The notes: generated by a model from the letters alone, not told the origin. 64,000 bases of DNA from an uncultured Flavobacteriaceae bacterium (GCA_947502635.1 CANNAN010000016.1:1-64000); one strand, 5' to 3'; positions 16,820 through 25,740 are shown, counted from the stretch's first letter. Numbers and translations are program-made.

Positions 16820-18408
16820 AAAACCAATTTGACTATATAATTGTTGGTGGCGGAGTAGCTGCAGCTACGGTCGCTAAAGGTTTATTAGAACACAAACACG
16901 ATACCTCTATATTAATATTAGAAGCAGGCCCCGAAATTATAGCGAAAGACAGGCGTTTTTGGTGGGATTATATAACCAAAGGAGAAAGACCATATACATT
17001 TACTTACGACCAAAAATTTGAAGCAGATTCTACAGGAAATATTGATTATCAAACCGAAGGTGTTCGCGTTAAGGCTTATGGAGGTTCAACCATGCACTGG
17101 GGCGCTTGGTCTTTACGTTTTAGGCCTGAAGATTTTAACCTTTTCACCAATACAGGTGAAGGGGCAGATTGGCCAATTAATTACGAAGAATTAGAAACAT
17201 ATTATAATGATGCTGAAGCCTTTTTATCTGTTTGTGGTGACGACAGTGCCAATTGGGTTCCTAGATCTAAACCTTACCCCGTCCCCCCTTTCGAGTGGAC
17301 TGCAGCTGATGGAGAAATGATTAAAGCTTGGGAACAACTAGATGTTGTATACCAGGATGGAGATATAAATCCTGGCAAAAGCAGTAAAATAAAATCTGGC
17401 AAAATGCCTGTGGCACGCTACCGAAAGTGTATGACTACGGGAACTTGTAAATACTGCCCTATTGGAGGTCGGTTTAACGCACAATACGTATTAGATGATT
17501 TAAAAAACGATACACGGTTCATTAATTTTGAAGTTCGTACAAACGCACCTGTACACCAAGTAAACACTTCCAGTAAATCTAAAATAGAATCTGTAACATA
17601 TACTGATAATTTAAACGGAAAAGAGCATACAATTACTGGTAGTACTGTGATTTTAGCTTCTGGTGCCTACAATGTTCCTAAATTATTAAGAGCTTCTAAA
17701 AATGAATTCTGGAAAGATGGTATTGGTAATGATCATGATTTAGTAGGACGCTTTGTGGTATCCCATTCTATGTTAAATGTAGTTGGAAAAGCGCAATCAA
17801 ATCCTAATGGATGGTTTCAAGAATATGATTTCCCAACACTAATGTCGCATAGTTACAATACTAAAGAACATCAAAAGAAAGGAAAGATTTTTATGTTTAA
17901 AAATCGCACCACTCCAAATGTTGATATTGCTCAATTAATGATTGATGGAAAAACCAGAGAAGAAATTGATGAAATCGTTTACGGAGAAATGACTATTAAT
18001 ATTCAAGCTTTTTTAGAAGAAAAAGGAAAACACGGCAATAGATTAGAAGCAAGGCCTGGAAAAGATCGTTTTGGTCTGCCACAAACGACTGTGCATTTTA
18101 GCAGAACAGAAAAAGAAATGAAAAATGCCAATGATCGCTTAAAATTATTAGAACAGATCATTGAAAAAATGGGATTAGAAGTAATCTCCTCTCGTGTAGA
18201 TAAACCAGGAGGACACCATACTACGGGAACCGCTCGTATGGGAACGAGCCCAGAAAACAGTGTAACCGATAAATTTATGAAGGTGCATGACACTGATAAT
18301 TTATATGTCTGTTCTAATGCTGCTTTCCCTACAGGAAGTGCAGTAAACCCGACACTTACTCTTACAGCAATGGCCTTTAGACTCGTAAACCATTTTATAA
18401 ATAAGTAA
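16816..18408 (+). CDS. GMC-family FAD-dependent oxidoreductase
   Basis: A 530-residue flavoenzyme. The N-terminal Rossmann motif DYIIVGGGVAAATVAKGLLE (about 6-25) binds FAD, with the acidic end of the second strand in LILEAGPE. Next comes the GMC block GGSTMHWGAWSLRFRPEDF. A cysteine-rich stretch follows (CMTTGTCKYCPIGG), then the catalytic-histidine region GGHHTTGTARMGTSPENS and the C-terminal NLYVCSNAAFPTGSAVNPTLTLTAMA. GMC enzymes oxidise alcohols or sugars; the substrate is unknown. There is no signal peptide, so it is cytosolic unless carried by a partner. It overlaps the 185-residue gene by 4 bp and is followed after 21 bp by the ferritin-like gene. Confidence 0.93.
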   Translation: MKNQFDYIIVGGGVAAATVAKGLLEHKHDTSILILEAGPEIIAKDRRFWWDYITKGERPYTFTYDQKFEADSTGNIDYQTEGVRVKAYGGSTMHWGAWSLRFRPEDFNLFTNTGEGADWPINYEELETYYNDAEAFLSVCGDDSANWVPRSKPYPVPPFEWTAADGEMIKAWEQLDVVYQDGDINPGKSSKIKSGKMPVARYRKCMTTGTCKYCPIGGRFNAQYVLDDLKNDTRFINFEVRTNAPVHQVNTSSKSKIESVTYTDNLNGKEHTITGSTVILASGAYNVPKLLRASKNEFWKDGIGNDHDLVGRFVVSHSMLNVVGKAQSNPNGWFQEYDFPTLMSHSYNTKEHQKKGKIFMFKNRTTPNVDIAQLMIDGKTREEIDEIVYGEMTINIQAFLEEKGKHGNRLEARPGKDRFGLPQTTVHFSRTEKEMKNANDRLKLLEQIIEKMGLEVISSRVDKPGGHHTTGTARMGTSPENSVTDKFMKVHDTDNLYVCSNAAFPTGSAVNPTLTLTAMAFRLVNHFINK

Positions 18409-18429
18409 AAACTAACTCCAAAACAAATA

Positions 18430-19566
18430 ATGTCAACAAAAGAAGTACAATTCAAAAATGCTTTTCAAGAAAAAGCCACAAAATTAAATAATGTAAAAGA
18501 ATTAATTCTACATTCAAAATCTGTAGGTAATGTTAATGAAGACAAACTGCATGTTTTAAAAGAACTATTAAATAGTGCTGTTGTATTAGAGTTTGCAACC
18601 ATTCCTATTTATTTACAAGCTATGTGGACTATTAAGGATAATAAATGTGAGGTAGCAAAATCAATCCGTAATATTTTCCAAGAAGAAATGCTTCACATGG
18701 CAATGGTCTGTAATATGATTGTTGGTATTGGTGGAGAACCTAGAATATATAATACTAAAAACAGATTGAAGTTTCCTTCTGGTCTTCCAGGTGGTGTTCA
18801 CCCAGAACTTTTTCTATACTTAGAAGGCTTAAATGATTGTTCTCTTAGAAATTTCATGGAAATTGAATTACCCGAAGAAATTGCCGAAATATATGATTAT
18901 GAAACAAAAGAACTGGTAAGTATAGGAGGTCTTTGTAATCAAGAAGGTAAAATTAACAATACGAAACACATGCAAAGCCATGAACACAATACAACCATAG
19001 GTGCATTATACGACAGGATTAATGAATTATTTCAAGAATTACAGCCAAAAATGGATGTCGAGCGTCAATTAGCAGGTCCTTTATCCTGGTGGGTCATGGC
19101 AGATGCCGAAAGTGTTTCTAAAGCCATTGATATGATCAAAGAACAAGGTGAAGGTTCTGAAAATGTAACGCCTGCTAGTACTGGAATGGATAATCTGGCA
19201 CACTTTTACCGCTTTTGGGAAGTATATTATCAAAAGAAGATTGTTCAAGAGGGAGACAAGTATTACTTCAAAGATCCAATGCCTCGACCAGAAACTTATA
19301 ATGTTGCAAGAATCCCGAAAAACGGTTATAAAAAAGAGGATGTTTCGCCAGAAGTCTGGCATTTAATGAACAGTTTTGATGAAGTTTATACAGACTTAGT
19401 AAAATTTTTAGAAGACGCTTGGGCAATCAATGGAAGAGGACAAGCTGCATTAGTAAATGCTATTGAGGTGATGTTTAAATTAGAACAATTTGCCCTGCCA
19501 CTTATGCAGATACCTATTCCAGATAAAGAGGGGTTACATTATGGCCCCTGTTTTAAAATGCTATAA
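18430..19566 (+). CDS. VioB-type ferritin-like di-iron protein
   Basis: The 378-residue protein carries a ferritin-like domain of the kind found in VioB/RebD-type proteins. Probable metal ligands are E54 in VVLEFATIPIYLQAMW, E85/E86 and H89 in QEEMLHMAMVCNM, and a later pair in IKEQGEGSE and LAHFYRF. The family's GLPGGVHPEL stretch is present. Related stand-alone proteins are common but uncharacterised; in VioB and RebD the larger enzyme couples indolic imines. It is cytosolic by sequence. It lies 21 bp after the GMC oxidoreductase, suggesting joint oxidation of a small molecule. That role, and any link to natural product synthesis, is inference. Confidence 0.85.
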   Translation: MSTKEVQFKNAFQEKATKLNNVKELILHSKSVGNVNEDKLHVLKELLNSAVVLEFATIPIYLQAMWTIKDNKCEVAKSIRNIFQEEMLHMAMVCNMIVGIGGEPRIYNTKNRLKFPSGLPGGVHPELFLYLEGLNDCSLRNFMEIELPEEIAEIYDYETKELVSIGGLCNQEGKINNTKHMQSHEHNTTIGALYDRINELFQELQPKMDVERQLAGPLSWWVMADAESVSKAIDMIKEQGEGSENVTPASTGMDNLAHFYRFWEVYYQKKIVQEGDKYYFKDPMPRPETYNVARIPKNGYKKEDVSPEVWHLMNSFDEVYTDLVKFLEDAWAINGRGQAALVNAIEVMFKLEQFALPLMQIPIPDKEGLHYGPCFKML

Positions 19567-19580
19567 CTTGAATACAAAAA

Positions 19581-19720
19581 ATGACTAAGGAAGAATATAA
19601 AAAAGCTGCAGGTAGTTACAGCTACTAAAATATAAGCTTGTTAAAGGACCTTGTATCGTTCTATATTATTCTGATATTATAATTTCTGTAAGAGAAGAAA
19701 AAACATTTGTAGAAAATTAA
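19581..19720 (+). pseudogene. Possible frameshifted small ORF between the ferritin-like and the last cluster gene
   Basis: An ATG at 19581 opens MTKEEYKKAAGSYSY and stops at 19626-19628. The +1/-1 shifted frame then reads KLVKGPCIVLYYSDIIIS and VREEKTFVEN up to a stop at 19718-19720. Joined, the two would give a 46-residue protein with normal amino-acid composition. This suggests one indel near 19626-19633 in a small gene, but chance cannot be excluded for so short a frame. Confidence 0.35.
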
Positions 19721-19743
19721 TTAAAAACTAAAAAAATATAAAA

Positions 19744-20145
19744 ATGGGAAGTTTCGTAGAAATCAATGACACATTACAATTAACGACAGAACAGGGGTTC
19801 CCTGTTCATATTTTTGATCTAGAGAAGCATCAGACAACACCAATTACTCTTAAAGATGTTGAAGGTATGGTGTTTGAGTTTAAAGATAAGCCTAGCGCAA
19901 GGATTTTTCAATTAGATCCAGTTAGAGTTTACTATGTACATAATGTAAATGGTAAATGGCTGTTTTGGGGACGTGTTTTAATACAGTCTCAGCACATTCA
20001 AAAATTACTAAATGATGATGGAACTTGGGATGGTGAATCTTGGAAAACTTCGGGTACTTATACGATATTGAACATATACGATCCAAAGTACCAACATACA
20101 TTTACTCTAAATGAAGCACCTGACGATCGAAATTATTATAAGTAA
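19744..20145 (+). CDS. Unknown small protein at the end of the PLD/GMC/ferritin-like cluster
   Basis: The 133-residue protein is soluble by sequence and not one I recognise. It is rich in beta-strand pattern and aromatic residues: GMVFEFKDKPSARIFQLDPVR, YYVHNVNGKWLFWGRVLIQSQ, and WKTSGTYTILNIYDPKYQHTF. There are no cysteines or recognisable catalytic motifs. It follows the ferritin-like gene by 177 bp, with a possible decayed small ORF between, and is closed by a hairpin terminator about 110 bp downstream. Membership in the cluster is inferred from orientation and the shared terminator. Confidence 0.7.
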   Translation: MGSFVEINDTLQLTTEQGFPVHIFDLEKHQTTPITLKDVEGMVFEFKDKPSARIFQLDPVRVYYVHNVNGKWLFWGRVLIQSQHIQKLLNDDGTWDGESWKTSGTYTILNIYDPKYQHTFTLNEAPDDRNYYK

Positions 20146-20255
20146 AATTGATTGTTATTAAAATAGGAATGATTGTTCCACACTAGGAAAGGGACATGTT
20201 TATTGGTAAGGTTCTTTCTAAACTTCTACGCAGCAATACATAATAACATGACAAA

Positions 20256-20289
20256 AAAGAAGAAAGTGAACTTCGCTTTCTTCTTTAAC
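20256..20289 (+). terminator. Hairpin terminator closing the PLD/GMC/ferritin-like cluster
   Basis: AAAGAAGAAAG (20256-20266) pairs exactly with CTTTCTTCTTT (20276-20286), and the inner GAA/TTC extends the stem. Only a short T-run follows, so strength is uncertain. Confidence 0.55.
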
Positions 20290-20341
20290 CTTGCATAGTA
20301 AGAAAGAACAGATCCCTATATATTATTAATTTGAATTTACA

Positions 20342-20930
20342 ATGAAAAATGAAATGACCTCTGAAAGATTAGAGGCCTTCAGTGATGGTGTACTTGCTAT
20401 TATTATCACCATTATGGTTTTAGAACTGGAAGCTCCAAATGAATATACCTTAGAAGGTTTTTTAAAAATCATACCTACATTTATTAGTTATTTTGTGAGC
20501 TTTTTATACGTTAGTGTTTATTGGCTTAGCCACCATCAACTATTTAGAATAGCGAAAAAAATAAATGGGAAAATTTTATGGATAAATTTAAACCTGTTAT
20601 TTTGGTTATCTGTAATTCCATTTGCAACAAATTGGATTGGAGAAGGTAATCATCATACAGACATTGTTCCTGTTATTCTTTATGGCTTTGTACTTTTTAT
20701 GAGTCAGCTTATCATTCATGCTTTTAAGAAGTTCTATTATTAAATTTCATGGAAAAACATCTAAAGTAGCCATTTGTTTAGACAGAAGAACTATAGACTT
20801 TATTTGTATATTTATTTACGTTATTGGTTTATCCTTAGCATTCTTAAATACATATATAGCTATGGTCTTATTTTTATTAGTAGGCCTCATTAAAGTCATG
20901 GAGCTAAATTCCATTTCGAAGGAAGTATGA
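20342..20930 (+). pseudogene. TMEM175-family (DUF1211) potassium channel gene, frameshifted
   Basis: The first frame (20342-20743) gives 133 residues with the family signature RLEAFSDGVLAIIITIMVLEL, then ISYFVSFLYVSVYWLSHHQLF and WLSVIPFATNWIGE, before stopping just after the fourth membrane segment. The second frame (20718-20930) continues with KFHGKTSKVAICLDRRTIDF and the last two membrane segments (FICIFIYVIGLSLAFLNTYI and MVLFLLVGLIKVM). Bacterial TMEM175 proteins are about 200 residues, so both pieces are needed. One indel between about 20718 and 20743 would explain the break. It may be a real lesion or a sequencing error. Confidence 0.75.
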
Positions 20931-21022
20931 TCTATTGTTTCGTTTTGGTTTCTACTAAAATTAAGTATGACTTTCAGTTATATCTATAATCTTGCTCCTA
21001 TTTTGGGGCCAAGTATCTAAAT

Positions 21023-21052
21023 AAAAAAAGCCTTCAATTTCTTGAAGGCTTT
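21023..21052 (-). terminator. rpsA terminator
   Basis: AAAGCCTTCAA (21027-21037) and TTGAAGGCTTT (21042-21052) form an 11-bp stem with a 4-nt loop. The A-run on its left is a T-run for leftward transcription from rpsA, which stops at 21076. Confidence 0.9.
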
Positions 21053-21075
21053 AATTTTATAAATGATTTGGAAAA

Positions 21076-22935
21076 TTATACTTTCCCGTCCATTTTATCT
21101 TTAAGAGCTTGTAAAGCATCATTAGCATCACCTAAAGTTGGTTTTGCTTCTGCTGCCGCACTAGCCGCTTTCTTAACTGCTGCTTTAACATTTGCAACCT
21201 CTTCAGCTTTAAATACAGCTGTATGAGACGCTACAACACGTTTAAACTCTTTATTAAATTCAATGATTTTGAATTCTGCAGCTTCACCTTTCTTAAGCTT
21301 TCCTCCATCTTCTTTTTCAAGATGACGAGAAGGTACAAAAGCAACGATATCTTCATTAAACTCTATAGTAGCACCTTTATCAACTATTTCAGAGATAGAT
21401 GCATTATGAATAGTTTCTAAAGCGAATTCTGTTTCATATTTATCCCAAGGGTTTTCAGTTGTTTGTTTGTGACCTAAACTTAATTTACGTCCTTCAACAT
21501 CTAACTCCAATACAATAACATCTAACTTATCTCCTACTGCACAGAACTCAGATGGATGTTTGATTTTCTTAGTCCAAGATAAATCTGAAATATAAATCAA
21601 TCCATCAATACCTTCTTCTAGTTCAACAAAAACACCAAAGTTTGTAAAGTTACGTACAACACCTGTATGCTTAGAAGCTAGAGGATATTTACCAGTAATA
21701 TCTGTCCATGGATCTGGAGTTAATTGCTTAATTCCTAGAGACATTTTACGATCTTCTCTATCTAAAGTTAAGATAACTGCTTCAACTTCATCTCCTACAG
21801 AAACGAAATCTTGAGCTGAACGTAAATGTGTAGACCATGACATTTCAGATACGTGAATTAATCCTTCAACACCATCAGCCACTTCAATAAATGCACCGTA
21901 ATCTGCAATTACAACTACTTTACCTTTTACTTTATCACCTACTTTCACCTCTTCTGCAAGAGCTTCCCATGGGTGCTTACTTAATTGTTTTAATCCTAAT
22001 TGGATTCTTGATTTGTTTTCATCAAAATCAAGGATTACAACATTAAGTTTTTGGTCTAATTCTACAATTTCGTTTGGATGATTAATTCTAGACCAAGATA
22101 AATCTGTGATATGAACTAAACCATCAACGCCACCAAGATCAATAAATACACCATAAGAAGTAATATTTTTAACAATACCTTCTAGTACTTGACCTTTTTC
22201 TAATTGACCAATAATTTCTTTTTTCTGTATTTCAATATCCGCTTCAATTAAAGCTTTGTGAGATACTACTACGTTTTTGAATTCGTGGTTGATTTTAACA
22301 ACTTTAAATTCCATAGTTTTATTTACATACTGATCGTAATCTCTAATTGGTTTTACATCAATTTGAGATCCTGGTAAGAATGCTTCAATTCCGAAAACAT
22401 CTACAATCATACCACCTTTAGTTCTGCATTTAACAAAACCATTAACGATTTCACCTGTATCATGAGCCGCATTAACACGATCCCAAGCTTTTATAACACG
22501 TGCTTTTCTGTGAGACAGTACTAATTGTCCTGTTGCATCTTCACGAACATCAATTAATACTTCTACTTTATCACCTACTGCTAAGCTAGGATTGTAACGA
22601 AATTCGTTTAAAGAAATAACACCCTCAGATTTTGCATTGATATCAATAATCGCATCTCTATCAGAAATGTGAACTACTGTACCTTCAACAACCTCATCGT
22701 TAAGTGTATCAACGAAATTTTCTGCTACTAATTTTTCAAATTCTTTAAGTTGTTTCCCATCAACCTCATCTATACCTTCTTGGTAATTGTGCCAATTGAA
22801 CTCTTTTAAGAATTTTTCTGGATTTGCTTGAGCTTCAGATATTACTGGAGCTTCTACTGCTGGAGCTTCTGTTGTTTCAACTTCAGCTTGTTTTGCTTTT
22901 TCAGCCATTTGCTGATTAAAATTTGTATTCTGCAT
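21076..22935 (-). CDS. rpsA: 30S ribosomal protein S1
   Basis: A 619-residue protein with an acidic, Ala/Glu-rich N-terminal tail (about 1-60) followed by six S1 RNA-binding repeats. Repeats are marked by VVHISDRDAIIDI, GIVKNITSYGVFIDLGGVDGLVHITDLSW, GKVVVIADYGAFIEVADGVEGLIHVSEMSW and GVVRNFTNFGVFVELEEGIDGLIYISDLSW. It anchors mRNA on the ribosome, which matters in Bacteroidota where Shine-Dalgarno sites are weak. The gene stands alone, with its own promoter and terminator. The last ~50 residues are Ala/Lys rich and low in complexity. Confidence 0.97.
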   Translation of the reverse strand: MQNTNFNQQMAEKAKQAEVETTEAPAVEAPVISEAQANPEKFLKEFNWHNYQEGIDEVDGKQLKEFEKLVAENFVDTLNDEVVEGTVVHISDRDAIIDINAKSEGVISLNEFRYNPSLAVGDKVEVLIDVREDATGQLVLSHRKARVIKAWDRVNAAHDTGEIVNGFVKCRTKGGMIVDVFGIEAFLPGSQIDVKPIRDYDQYVNKTMEFKVVKINHEFKNVVVSHKALIEADIEIQKKEIIGQLEKGQVLEGIVKNITSYGVFIDLGGVDGLVHITDLSWSRINHPNEIVELDQKLNVVILDFDENKSRIQLGLKQLSKHPWEALAEEVKVGDKVKGKVVVIADYGAFIEVADGVEGLIHVSEMSWSTHLRSAQDFVSVGDEVEAVILTLDREDRKMSLGIKQLTPDPWTDITGKYPLASKHTGVVRNFTNFGVFVELEEGIDGLIYISDLSWTKKIKHPSEFCAVGDKLDVIVLELDVEGRKLSLGHKQTTENPWDKYETEFALETIHNASISEIVDKGATIEFNEDIVAFVPSRHLEKEDGGKLKKGEAAEFKIIEFNKEFKRVVASHTAVFKAEEVANVKAAVKKAASAAAEAKPTLGDANDALQALKDKMDGKV

Positions 22936-23030
22936 GTTTTGGAAGGTTTTAAGCGATTAACACACAGAAGCGTTATATATAAATTTGTTTTCAGTCCTTT
23001 TATCTTTCCAATAATTCGCTAAAAGGAGTG

Positions 23031-23038
23031 CAAAAATA
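23031..23038 (-). promoter_or_regulatory. Probable rpsA -7 element
   Basis: TATTTTTG on the minus strand, 96 bp before the rpsA start, matches TAnnTTTG. It is followed by CACTCC, as at the pyrR promoter. No -33 TTG at the usual distance is visible. Confidence 0.5.
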
Positions 23039-23213
23039 CATATTTTCAATAAATTAGCCTAATTTGACAAAACAAACTTTTAATGTGACTTTTATATTTT
23101 TTTTGTGTCTAAAAATATGGAAACAAAAACTTAACCCTTAATAAACAAGTTTTATATAAGAAATTTATTATATTGTAAAACTGAAATAATGAAATAATTT
23201 AACACTTATAACT

Positions 23214-23588
23214 ATGAAAGCAAAATACCAATCAGTATTAGATTTGGGAGAATCTTTAAATATCCAAAATGGTGATGTACAAGAAGAAAGCGGCGTTTTG
23301 AAGATCTGGGGAACTGCAAATACACCCTATGAAAAAAACTTGATTTGGGACAAGATAAAAGAAATAGGCGGTGAAAACCCAGCAGATATTATAGCTGATA
23401 TCAAAGTTGCCGATGAAAGTGTTTTTCACAGACATACTGTTAAAAGCGGAGAAACTTTAGGTAAAATAGCGATACAGTATTATGGAAAAGCATCAAAATA
23501 TCAAGATATTTTTAAAGCAAATTCTGATATTTTAAAGAATCCAGATTTAATTCATCCAGATCAAGAATTAATTATTCCTAATTTATAG
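23214..23588 (+). CDS. LysM-domain protein (BON-LysM, Kbp/YgaU-like)
   Basis: A 124-residue soluble protein. Residues 1-70 resemble the small alpha/beta module (BON-like) that precedes LysM in Kbp/YgaU-type proteins (LKIWGTANTPYEKNLIWDKI). Residues 73-124 are a clear LysM domain: HTVKSGETLGKIAIQYYG, YQDIFKANSDIL and IHPDQELIIPNL. Kbp of E. coli is a cytosolic potassium-binding protein; potassium binding here is only an analogy. There is no signal peptide. It stands alone with its own terminator. Confidence 0.85.
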   Translation: MKAKYQSVLDLGESLNIQNGDVQEESGVLKIWGTANTPYEKNLIWDKIKEIGGENPADIIADIKVADESVFHRHTVKSGETLGKIAIQYYGKASKYQDIFKANSDILKNPDLIHPDQELIIPNL

Positions 23589-23611
23589 GAAATAGAATAT
23601 ATTTTAGAATT

Positions 23612-23652
23612 TAAAAAGCGAATCTTTATTAATTTAGAGGTTCGTTTTTTTG
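23612..23652 (+). terminator. Terminator of the LysM gene
   Basis: AAAAAGCGAATCT (from 23613) pairs with AGGTTCGTTTTTT (to about 23650) through one G-T wobble at each of two positions. It ends in a T-run, 25 bp after the stop. Confidence 0.75.
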
Positions 23653-23830
23653 TTATTACGCAGACATCCTCTCAGACAATACCGAGTTACAAGGAGATAA
23701 AAAACACTATAAATGTTATTAGTATAAATAATTGTAATTAAAACAGAGTGGGCTTAAAGCAACTCTCTATATACCTCTACAATACAATTTGTGAGTGTAA
23801 TATATTTTATGCTCTCATTAAATTAAAAAA

Positions 23831-24526
23831 TCACTCAAAATCTTCCATAGTCATTTTTGCTAATTGTAAAATTTTATCAAACTGTTCTTCCAGACTCAGG
23901 TTTGAGTTATCAATTTCAATAGCATCTTTAGCCTTTTCTAATGGAGAATCTTTACGAGTTGTATCAATGTGATCGCGCTCTTGAACATTTTGTAAAACAT
24001 CTTCATAAAGAACCTTATCGCCACGACTAATGAGTTCTTCATAACGTCGTACAGCTCTTTTTTCAGCAGAAGCTGTCATAAATAATTTAAGTTCTGCATC
24101 AGGAAAAACGACAGTACCAATATCTCTACCATCCATAACCACACCTCTATCTTTTCCCATTTTTTGTTGCTGCTCTACTAATTTATGACGCACTGGAGAT
24201 ATAGCTGCTACTTTACTAACAAAACTAGATACTTCTAATGTTCTAATTTCTTTTTCTACATTAATGTCATTTAAATAGACCTCTGCAAACCCTAGAGCTT
24301 CATTAAACTTAAAGCTTATTTTTATATTTGGTAACTGATAGATTAATGCTTCAATATTAAAATCGTCATCACTAATAAGTCCTTTTTTCATGGCATAAAA
24401 TGTAACGGCTCTGTACATGGCACCTGTGTCAATGTATACATAACCTAAATATTTAGCCAATTGTTTCGCCACAGTACTTTTTCCTGTTGAAGAATACCCA
24501 TCTATGGCTATAGTAATTTTATTCAT
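23831..24526 (-). CDS. cmk: Cytidylate kinase
   Basis: A 231-residue P-loop kinase that phosphorylates CMP and dCMP. The ATP-binding loop IDGYSSTGKSTVAK lies at the N terminus, followed by YIDTGAMYRAVTFYA (nucleotide binding), the MDGRDIGTVVFPDAELK block, and TASAEKRAVRRYEE with the DHIDTTRKDSPL lid segment. Length and motifs are those of a complete enzyme. The upstream 194 bp contain two palindromes (24560-24570 and 24594-24603). porQ lies further upstream in the same direction. Confidence 0.96.
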   Translation of the reverse strand: MNKITIAIDGYSSTGKSTVAKQLAKYLGYVYIDTGAMYRAVTFYAMKKGLISDDDFNIEALIYQLPNIKISFKFNEALGFAEVYLNDINVEKEIRTLEVSSFVSKVAAISPVRHKLVEQQQKMGKDRGVVMDGRDIGTVVFPDAELKLFMTASAEKRAVRRYEELISRGDKVLYEDVLQNVQERDHIDTTRKDSPLEKAKDAIEIDNSNLSLEEQFDKILQLAKMTMEDFE

Positions 24527-24559
24527 TTATTAAGTTTAAAGTGCCTAAAATACTTAAAG

Positions 24560-24603
24560 TGCTTTAAGCAAAAAAACTAATTATTATAATTTATGCTTAA
24601 GCA
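24560..24603. promoter_or_regulatory. Two related palindromes upstream of cmk
   Basis: TGCTTTAAGCA (24560-24570) and TGCTTAAGCA (24594-24603) are near-identical palindromes whose centres are about 34 bp apart, in the 194-bp gap before cmk. They could be a paired operator. The rest of the gap shows nothing else. Confidence 0.35.
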
Positions 24604-24720
24604 GGTTATTTCAAATAATTTTCAAGTTTAATTGCTCCTCTAATTATTATTGTTTTCTCTCGAAGGTGTAAAGTAAATGCAAGAGGTTCTATCAATTGAG
24701 ATAGTAAATTGAATATTATT

Positions 24721-25740
24721 TTACCGCAAATCTATTTGTAAACCAAAAAAGTTTGAATTAGCAGCACTTGTATACTTTGCATGTGTGTAACTAAAGCGCA
24801 TTTTATTCATTTTAATTGAAATACCAGCAGATAGGCCTGAAAAATTACGCTGATCGATAATTCGTAACTCTTCTCCTCTACGGAAGTTATAACCTAGTCT
24901 TATATTAAAACCACCTTCAGGAAATAGTTCTGCTCCAATAATGGTATGTCTTATCAATTGTCCTAAAAAACCAACCTTTTCGCTAGTTTGACTCCCCCCT
25001 AAATCACTAACCACACGAGCAGGATTAGACCTGGCTATTGGCCAACTCTGAAGATTTTCAAAAGTAACATGCCAACGAATTGGTACATTCTCTAAGCGTT
25101 GAGACATTCCAAAATCGACTTCAAATGGAAGACGTTCACTAAGCCCAGCGTACGTAGTAATTTGAGTTCCTAAATTCCTAATTGCTATAGCAGCATTAAA
25201 ATCTATATCTTTATTAATATACAGTAAGCCTAAATCTGCAGCAACACCTAGTGAATTATATTGTTCTAATTTTGAAGTGATAAGCTTAACATTTGCCCCA
25301 AAATAAAAATCGGAATAACCAATTTGAAGCGCATATCCCATAGAAAGAGCAGCTTCATTACCTGTAAAAGTTCCTGTACTGTTACCATTTTCATCATACC
25401 CATCAAACGTACCGTAGTTAATATAAGTAATACCAGCATGTAATGTTTGTGTGCGTCTATCTAGTGTATACGCATAAGAAGCTGTACCATAATTAATTCC
25501 TCCTAAATAACTTGTATAATTTACTGCCAACTGATTATCCATTTCAACATTAATAGTTGCTGGATTAAAAAGCCCCTGAGTAACATCATAATCAACATTT
25601 GTTAGTATCTTCCCTCCTAGCGCTGCTTGACGAGGCGACGATATCAAATTAAGAAATTGATACGTTGTTTCTCCTCCTACTTGAGCCATAGACAGCATAC
25701 TAGAAGACAAACAAAAAAAAGTGATAATTTTCTTTAGCAT
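24721..25740 (-). CDS. porQ: Type IX secretion system protein PorQ
   Basis: A 339-residue outer-membrane protein with a signal peptide (ends SMLSMAQ). It contains the PorQ start GGETTYQFLNLISSPRQAALGGK, followed by FNPATI and strand-rich barrel sequence with GITYINYGTFDGYDE and GAELFPEGGFNIRLGYNFRRGEELRI. PorQ works with PorU, PorV and PorZ in the attachment complex that cuts and anchors type IX cargo at the cell surface. In related genomes porQ is often beside cmk, and that linkage is seen here. The protein appears complete. Confidence 0.92.
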   Translation of the reverse strand: MLKKIITFFCLSSSMLSMAQVGGETTYQFLNLISSPRQAALGGKILTNVDYDVTQGLFNPATINVEMDNQLAVNYTSYLGGINYGTASYAYTLDRRTQTLHAGITYINYGTFDGYDENGNSTGTFTGNEAALSMGYALQIGYSDFYFGANVKLITSKLEQYNSLGVAADLGLLYINKDIDFNAAIAIRNLGTQITTYAGLSERLPFEVDFGMSQRLENVPIRWHVTFENLQSWPIARSNPARVVSDLGGSQTSEKVGFLGQLIRHTIIGAELFPEGGFNIRLGYNFRRGEELRIIDQRNFSGLSAGISIKMNKMRFSYTHAKYTSAANSNFFGLQIDLR

